This document shows positions 61,401 through 64,000 of a stretch of DNA of 64,000 nt, piece after piece. A program made the position numbers and the translations under genes. Source of the DNA: Gammaproteobacteria bacterium (lineage in GTDB: Bacteria; Pseudomonadota; Gammaproteobacteria; Pseudomonadales; Azotimanducaceae); NCBI GenBank assembly GCA_026708185.1, contig JAPOVK010000050.1, positions 62,001 to 126,000 of the forward strand, read 5' to 3'. How positions within the stretch are numbered: position 1 is the stretch's first letter; each line of letters begins with the position of its first letter. Below the pieces are notes generated by a model. The model did not search any database and was not told the DNA's origin. It was given only the letters and a program-made list of their open reading frames with translations.

Positions 61401-61927
61401 CTACCACTTGATGGGAAGGTGATACGAAGTTGCGCGGACCCGTCTCCCGCATCCCGCGCTAGTAGGCTGGGCCCGTCAGCCGGGGTGCCTGTGGTCGTGG
61501 CGGTGGCGGCACCCCATGCGCCGCAGTGGATCGCGCTGGTGCAGGCGCGCACCTCGAAGTCGTAGGACGTGCCGGCTCCGAGGCCTTGGAAGGTGGTCTC
61601 CCGGTCCGAGTCGTCATAGCCGCTGACGAAAAACCACGAGCCCGTGTACGCGGTCGGTCGGTGTCGACGCTGGTACTCGCTCACCGCGGCGCCGTTCAGG
61701 GTTTGAGTCGGAGGGTCCCAGGTGACTTTGACGGACGTGTCGGACTGCACGGCCGCCGTGACGTCTTCAGGGGCCGTCGTCTGACCCTGCGCCTTTGGAG
61801 CGAAAGCGAGCGCGAGCGCCGCGAAGAGGAAGACGCCCGCCGGCCGGCGGTAGAGACCGGTTAGGGAGCGGCGTCCGCAGTTCGGGTGCGGGGCATGCGC
61901 CCGCGAGCGATCGAGGTCCCGGCCCAC
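52496..61927 (-). CDS. Giant secreted multi-repeat protein (FN3, Calx-beta-like, GLUG, cadherin-like)
   Basis: 3143 aa from a GTG start at 61927. Sec signal: RRPAGVFLFAALALAFAPKAQGQ. Residues ~50-650 are about six fibronectin type III domains (VTWDPP...SYDFEVRAC units). Residues ~680-1615 are Calx-beta-like and other Ig-like repeats (VTEGDAAAITLSLSEPVPLAVEVDWRVASGTATAGDDF). Residues ~1616-2440 hold GLUG motifs (GGLVGENGAGGSVAASYAAATV), with EF-hand-like DGDGDGLIEI runs. A poly-Gly linker (~2442-2475) leads to a cadherin-like domain, two ~240-aa repeats (RQGFVRVVN.../RQGFVRVIN...) and a final FN3. No anchor or secretion tail is visible. It is probably an adhesin or surface-layer protein. Confidence 0.9.
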   Translation of the reverse strand: MGRDLDRSRAHAPHPNCGRRSLTGLYRRPAGVFLFAALALAFAPKAQGQTTAPEDVTAAVQSDTSVKVTWDPPTQTLNGAAVSEYQRRHRPTAYTGSWFFVSGYDDSDRETTFQGLGAGTSYDFEVRACTSAIHCGAWGAATATTTGTPADGPSLLARDAGDGSAQLRITFPSSGSDVLQDGDPIRIEYKKTETASWTGAAAKASTHPTQVTTISGLEVGASYDFRARGTSSWGDTAWSDVATVAGKPGSPGSFAAATSPTHGSVDLSWNTPTNTGGKPITGYTINWRPHTTANASSNWLDAPSTGTSNVGPSATSINLGSGHGLDPSTTYSFRISATNANRRSFWTPGDGSVAAATSAADPNAPPGKVPNVQATADSATQITFTWDEPTTGGTFGWYRFHTKVAGTTNWANLGGQAHTQPRSQVNRNRHPGTTYEYRIRACKTSAETDCGEWSDTASATTLYHPPNPPQNFAASALNDDNNGTDRLTWDPPANTGVTGYSVIRRPQGESLWETEVSVTDTSHDYAKAPGNSGSAYEYRVRSDNPNGTSHYTPLVTVAGRPGTPNVAATPSASAVAVTLAWTPPSDGGKALSDYRVEWRQDATGDWTANPAQGHTTAPGNASSVTVYGRDGLQVNTAYDFRVRADNPDRSSFYSAEAMATTVDIGANISSTSPTTLKEGSLHGATLTVDLVGATYAQSLQAGHFQFTPLVTGLSVASVNRVDDDTAVLTLAYAWTDAAMTSDSNLAVVVGAAATTASSLTSNAVTVGHFVNTVLTVAPASRALSVTEGDAAAITLSLSEPVPLAVEVDWRVASGTATAGDDFAAHTNENTSQAVNAGDTSVTITVPTVEDQLDENAETFSVVVNFKVSTTPAPLIGKLLFASLLSEITSTVTILDDDPLPEVSASAPRVTEGDSGTTTPMTFTFTLSPASGRTVTVDTGVIPGTAEEGVDYARAPLEELLTFTAGETSKDFVVTVNGDDTAEPDETVVARFGPLTNAAFASGAVKIASDAAEATGTIENDDTAPTTIDLTLDPASVGEADGATTVTVTAAFPADGDTLPTDAAVSVAVGAATDGATEGTDYATVNDLTVTISANARSGTATFTLTPTNDSDSEGNETITVSGTASGFTVDAATLTIADDDIPPTTTTLNLSSDSVAEGGTTTLRVTLAGRTTTGETTVTVTPPTGGEFTAQPASRTIAVGGTTATFTLRAANDRTDAPDRTVEVAATVASGAGDAVQTPDPVQLTVTDNDPTPRATLALDRITISENGGVATVTATLDRPSSEATTLTVSADPAAGANPAETGDFTLSGTTALTVAAGDAASTGTVTVTANDDADSLDERVTVSATAQNDHGITAPAAVTLTIEDADVPGFALGALSGTLNEGGTAAYTVVLNVQPSADVAVRVRSDNADVTVGADAATAGRDHTLTFTPGNWDTARTVTVAAAEDDDAADDAATLTHGIVDGASAAEYRPVADRTLDVTVDDDDTAGFTIDTDPDTAGVQSGAVVVDEGGSATWTLVLDAAPARGSVRIAVKSDDTTSVTVAPSSLTFTAANWAAPRTVAATGRQDGDSIGETVAVTHAVDAAASADEYDGVADATVTVNVSDDETTNYDGDGDGLIEIHTLAQLNAVRWDLDGDGTASAGNEADYAAAFVNPANDAVCPAGATCAGYELAADLDFDENGDGAITSADAAHWNGGEGWAPIGGSVGYGATFDGNGRTVANLFVNRGGADRQGLFGRLGDGGAIRNVGLVNAKVTGRGRVGALAGHSTGSVVRSYAIGAVVGADNVGGLVGENGAGGSVAASYAAATVTGGREAGGLVGQSDGEIRDSYAVGRVLTDSGVSVSGNGTNVGGLVGRMDGSASLRASYASVDVRNPVNPGSTAGLVGWRGGGSVENSYYDTDTTPDTDASTAAVDTVAVRNAGSGVTNVSGRSAAELKAPTAATGIYAAWGADWDFGTASQYPALKADLDGDSAATWEEFGFQIREAPVFVRAVAAPDLGAVDLEWVAATDPWTARGSAPVVSYALRRDGTRIAPAEAGTLADAAYADDTVVAGQTYSYEAAVLVFGAEVRRGAPVSVAVTRDADGDGLIEIRTAAQLDAMRHDLDGDGTVDDAADAAAFAPLAPAGGSACPSGTTCTGYELANDIALSGAWTPIGGNVPDDSEEPSDPGDNVFAATFDGNGGTIRGLRVELPNSNLVGLFGATRSGSEIRDVGLQGVDVRGSGQVGALVGRNDGAVRRVWASGKVAGNAHVGGLVGGNPGTIETSYSIAAATGVSAGGAHSVRTAGLVGQNQGAVRDAYAAGAVSSHGHAAGLAGWNDGTAARIARSYAAGPVSSAAGIPAGGLVGWQSAGAGSITASYWDTEATGQAEGAAQGEVPAGAGRTTDALQSPTAATGIYADWSGAVWDFGTAEEYPALKADYDGDGTATWEEFGYQRGRTPPDDDDDADGDGDGSPGGGSPGGGGGGGGGGGTPNRAPETAQPIGDRTLKVNAALQIDLSDAFEDADGDGLEYTATTADAAVATVEVDGDTLTVRAAGRGAVEITATATDADGETISQTFMVAVTGPEAVWYLPPASDPARQGFVRVVNHTDADGEARIDATDDAGVDYEALTLALCARCVSHFNSDDLELGNPAKGLSGATGPGTGGWRLAIESETLDLEALAYMRTADGFLTAMQATAPIDAEGVREAVIFNPGSNVDQVSLLRLVNAGTEEAQATVTGVDDAGRSPGEPVRLALAAGTACTVDGAQLESGAGLACGRPQAGLGDGAGKWRLTVAADVPLVAMSLLSSPGGYLTNLSAKAPADADGVWRANRFPAASDPHGRQGFVRVINRSDTRGSVTVRAFDDSDVEYEPLTLALGAGETAHFNSDDLEGGNRSKGLTGSTGAGVGSWRLAFESEEIAFEALAYVRTDEGFLTAMQGVAPVEDRVHRVAIFNPGSNANQVSALRLVNPGTRSVGVSITGTDDRGARPGTTVRIIVPAGDAVEVTAAALESGEHDAIRSGALGGGTGKWRLRVEADRFQDRIAVMSLLSSPTGHLTNLSRADAARGFERTPAALLAPPDTVALETAGERRLRASWSAVEGARYAVDLLRDGQRDDDRSLTRATRTSFSWSSLAAGTYTVRACSVNEDGECGAWSAESDEVGID

Positions 61928-62290
61928 GGCGTCACCGCGGCTCGGCTCGGACAGGATGGTGACCTTCCGTTAGACCACCCGCAAAGCTCTGACCGCGCGG
62001 CAACGCGCCCGCAGCGTCAGTCGACGATGTCGAACATTGGTAAAGCCCCCGGTTCCCCGCCGGATGCACACGGCGGCACCGAAGCAGATGACTCCGCAAC
62101 ATATGTACCCCTCAAGCGGTTGACACGATAGCGGAGTGCTGTATTAATTGGCCGTATAGATAGGGTTTTTTCAATGTGGTTTCGATTAGATTTGGCCGTT
62201 CGGCCCTGACGCGCGATTCGCGCGGCGCGGGCCGCGCAATCCGGCGTCCGGGCGAGCCGCCCGGCGCGATGCCGCGAAGGGGGCCAGACG
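61928..62290. other. Intergenic region with promoter for the histidine kinase
   Basis: About 360 bp between divergent genes. It is AT-rich around 62100-62200, unlike its neighbours, and contains the promoter listed at 62120. The short frames here (for example 61886-62131) have no recognisable domain. Confidence 0.55.
62120..62147 (+). promoter_or_regulatory. Promoter of the histidine kinase gene
   Basis: TTGACA (62120-62125), 16 bp, TATTAA (62142-62147). The leader to the TTG start at 62291 is about 135 nt. Confidence 0.55.
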
Positions 62291-64000
62291 TTGACTAGGT
62301 CCGACGGGAAAAAGCCGGACAATGCGGCGCCGCCGGAGCGCTTCGCCACCCTCATGGCGGCCATCCGGCGCATCAACGCGAGCCTCGACCTCGACACCGT
62401 GCTCCAAGAGGTGGTGGCGAGCGCGCGCGCGCTGACCGGCGCCCGCAAGGGGGTGATCGTGACCCTCGACGAGGAGGGTGCGCCCAACGCCCCGCTGTTC
62501 TCGGGCCTCACCCCGGACGAGGAGCGCCAGCAGCTCGCCTGGCCCGGCAACGCTGCGCTCCTCGAGCATTTGCGCGCGCTGGCGCGACCGCTGCGCTCGG
62601 CCGACTTCCCGGCCTACGTCCGCGACCTGGGCATCGAGTCCCCGTGGACGATCTCGCGCACCTTCCAGGCCATGCCCATGCGTTATCGGGGCATGGAGGC
62701 CGGCAGCTTCTCCCTCTCCGACAAGGCGGACGGCGAAGCCTTCACCGAAGAGGACGAGGAGGTGCTGTCGCTGTTCGCCGCCCAGGCCGCCTCGGCGATC
62801 GCCAACGCGCGCACGCACGACAGCGAACGGCGCGCCCACGCGAGCGAGCGCCGCGCCCGCGCCGATCTCGAAGCCCTTATCGACACCTCGCCGGTCGGGG
62901 TGGTGGTGTTCGACGCGAAGAGCGGCGCGGCGGTGTCGTTCAACCGCGAACTACGGCGCATCGCCGAGAGCCTGCGGACGCCGGGCAAGCCGCCTGAGCA
63001 GCTCCTGGACGTGCTGTCCTTCCGGCGCGCCGACGGCAGCGAGGTGTCGCTGCGCGAGTTTCCCGTGGCCGAGTACCTCAAGAGGGGCGAACGGCTGCGC
63101 GCCGAGGAGATGGTGCTCTCCGTGCCGGACGGGCGCAGTGTCAGGGCGCTGATCGACGCCGCGCCGGTCCCCGCCGAGGGGGACGACATCGGCTCGGTCG
63201 TGGTGACCGTGCAGGACCTCGCGCCGCTCGACGAGATCGAGCGGCTGCGCACCGAGTTCCTGGGCCTGGTGAGCCACGAACTGCGCGGGCCGCTGGCCGC
63301 CATCAAGGGCTCGGCGACGACGTTGCTGGAGGACGGCGCGGCGCTGGACCGGGCCGAGATGCGCGAATTCCACCGCCTGATCGCCGAGCAGGCCGACCAC
63401 ATGCGCGGGCTCGTGGGCGACCTGCTGGACGCGGGACACATCGAGGCGGGCACCCTGTCGGTCTCGCCAGAGCCCTCGGCGGTGGCCGACCTGGTGGAAC
63501 GCGCCCGCGGCACATTCCTAAGCGGCGGCGCGCGGCACGCCGTGGTCGTCGACCTGCCGGCGGATCTGCCGCAGGTGATGGCCGACCGGCGGCGCATCGT
63601 GCAGGTGTTGAACAACCTGCTCGCCAACGCCGCCTGGCACGCCCCGGACTCCTCCGCCATCGTGGTCTCGGCGGCGCGCGAGGACGCCCACGTCGCCGTC
63701 TCGGTCGCCGACGAGGGCGCGGGGCTCGAGCCGGAGCGGCTCGCACGCCTGTTCCGCAAGCACGCCGTCCCCGTCGGCACAACGGAGCGCGGGACGCCGC
63801 GGCACGGACTGGGCCTCGCGATCTGCAAGGGACTCGTGGAGGCGCACGGCGGCCGCATCCGCGCCGATAGCGCCGGCGCGGGCCGGGGCACCACGGTGGT
63901 GTTCACCGTGCCGGTGGCCGACGACGCCGCCAGGGAGGCGGCAGGCGTCTCCGCCGCAGCGACCCGGGCCACCGACGCCGCCGAGCCCGCCCGCATCCTC
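62291..64000 (+). CDS. GAF-PAS sensor histidine kinase, probably hybrid (3' end outside window)
   Basis: 570 codons, partial. It is absent from the ORF track because the stop lies outside. The TTG start at 62291 has AGGGGG 7 nt upstream; an ATG at 62354 is the alternative. GAF domain ~20-185 (RINASLDLDTVLQEVVASARALTGARKGVIVTLDEEG), a short coiled coil, PAS domain ~195-310 (LEALIDTSPVGVVVFDAKSGAAVSFNRELR), HisKA with H-box FLGLVSHELRGPLAAIKGS, then HATPase_c with N-box LNNLLANAAWHAP, G1 VADEGAGL and G2 HGLGLAICKGLVEAHGG. The last codons PARIL look like the start of a receiver domain. No membrane segments, so a cytoplasmic sensor. Confidence 0.92.
   Translation, partial: MTRSDGKKPDNAAPPERFATLMAAIRRINASLDLDTVLQEVVASARALTGARKGVIVTLDEEGAPNAPLFSGLTPDEERQQLAWPGNAALLEHLRALARPLRSADFPAYVRDLGIESPWTISRTFQAMPMRYRGMEAGSFSLSDKADGEAFTEEDEEVLSLFAAQAASAIANARTHDSERRAHASERRARADLEALIDTSPVGVVVFDAKSGAAVSFNRELRRIAESLRTPGKPPEQLLDVLSFRRADGSEVSLREFPVAEYLKRGERLRAEEMVLSVPDGRSVRALIDAAPVPAEGDDIGSVVVTVQDLAPLDEIERLRTEFLGLVSHELRGPLAAIKGSATTLLEDGAALDRAEMREFHRLIAEQADHMRGLVGDLLDAGHIEAGTLSVSPEPSAVADLVERARGTFLSGGARHAVVVDLPADLPQVMADRRRIVQVLNNLLANAAWHAPDSSAIVVSAAREDAHVAVSVADEGAGLEPERLARLFRKHAVPVGTTERGTPRHGLGLAICKGLVEAHGGRIRADSAGAGRGTTVVFTVPVADDAAREAAGVSAAATRATDAAEPARIL

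Noticed and set aside
61886-62131. 81-aa ORF upstream of the histidine kinase
   Set aside because: No domain and no ribosome-binding site, and it overlaps the giant gene start.
1-64000. CRISPR arrays, rRNA genes, prophage or plasmid origin
   Set aside because: No regularly spaced short repeats, rRNA signatures, phage structural genes or origin-like iterons were seen.

Overview
The window is about 64 kb of high-GC bacterial DNA. It looks like a free-living or host-associated marine-type proteobacterium, probably a gammaproteobacterium or a close relative, although the class cannot be fixed from the sequence. The evidence is a TonB-dependent receptor, two RND efflux pumps, Sec/lipoprotein signal peptides, a PQQ dehydrogenase and sigma70-like promoters. 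There are no rRNA genes, no CRISPR array and no prophage. Many ORF-track lines are antisense shadows typical of high GC.

Layout. 1-1145: hipBA toxin-antitoxin operon (hipA cut by the window edge) with three operator copies spaced exactly 50 bp. 1156-8682: small metabolic genes (DUF1761 membrane protein, two D-2-hydroxyacid dehydrogenases, amidohydrolase, PQQ dehydrogenase), an orphan DUF433 antitoxin, a small coiled-coil membrane protein and a decayed PQQ-dehydrogenase tail. 8675-14790: a tight four-gene operon herA-sbcD(mre11)-sbcC(rad50)-nurA, an archaeal-style DNA end-resection set. 14848-25194: two RND efflux systems. The first permease carries an extra ~420-residue C-terminal region that resembles the C-terminal half of GlnE (glutamine synthetase adenylyltransferase) but has lost its catalytic Asp-x-Asp.

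25191-29499: orphan HicB, an AGCS symporter, a VOC protein and an M28 peptidase. 29500-30760: a mostly non-coding stretch with an inverted-repeat cluster, a compact promoter-hairpin-terminator unit that may be a small RNA, and a tRNA-Thr(TGT)-like gene with a mispaired acceptor end. 30761-38734: SPFH/slipin protein, cupin, TonB-dependent receptor, and a convergent CRTAC1/ASPIC-UnbV plus TPR lipoprotein pair. 38767-43141: vapBC, a three-gene ABC-2 exporter and an alpha/beta hydrolase.

43150-46690 is an accessory island. A duplicated hydrolase-end/sulfurtransferase-end segment flanks about 3 kb holding a permease fragment, a decayed IS256-family transposase and a three-gene operon: a pentapeptide-repeat protein with a channel-like membrane tail, a minimal nucleotidyltransferase and a small helical protein. 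This operon is my best candidate for an undescribed signalling, defence or toxin-antitoxin-like system. 46589-52389: sulfurtransferase, SDR, lipoprotein, hydrolase, Gfo/Idh/MocA oxidoreductase and enolase-superfamily dehydratase. 52496-61927: one giant secreted protein (3143 aa) of FN3, Calx-beta-like, GLUG and other repeats. 62291-64000: the start of a GAF-PAS histidine kinase that runs off the window.
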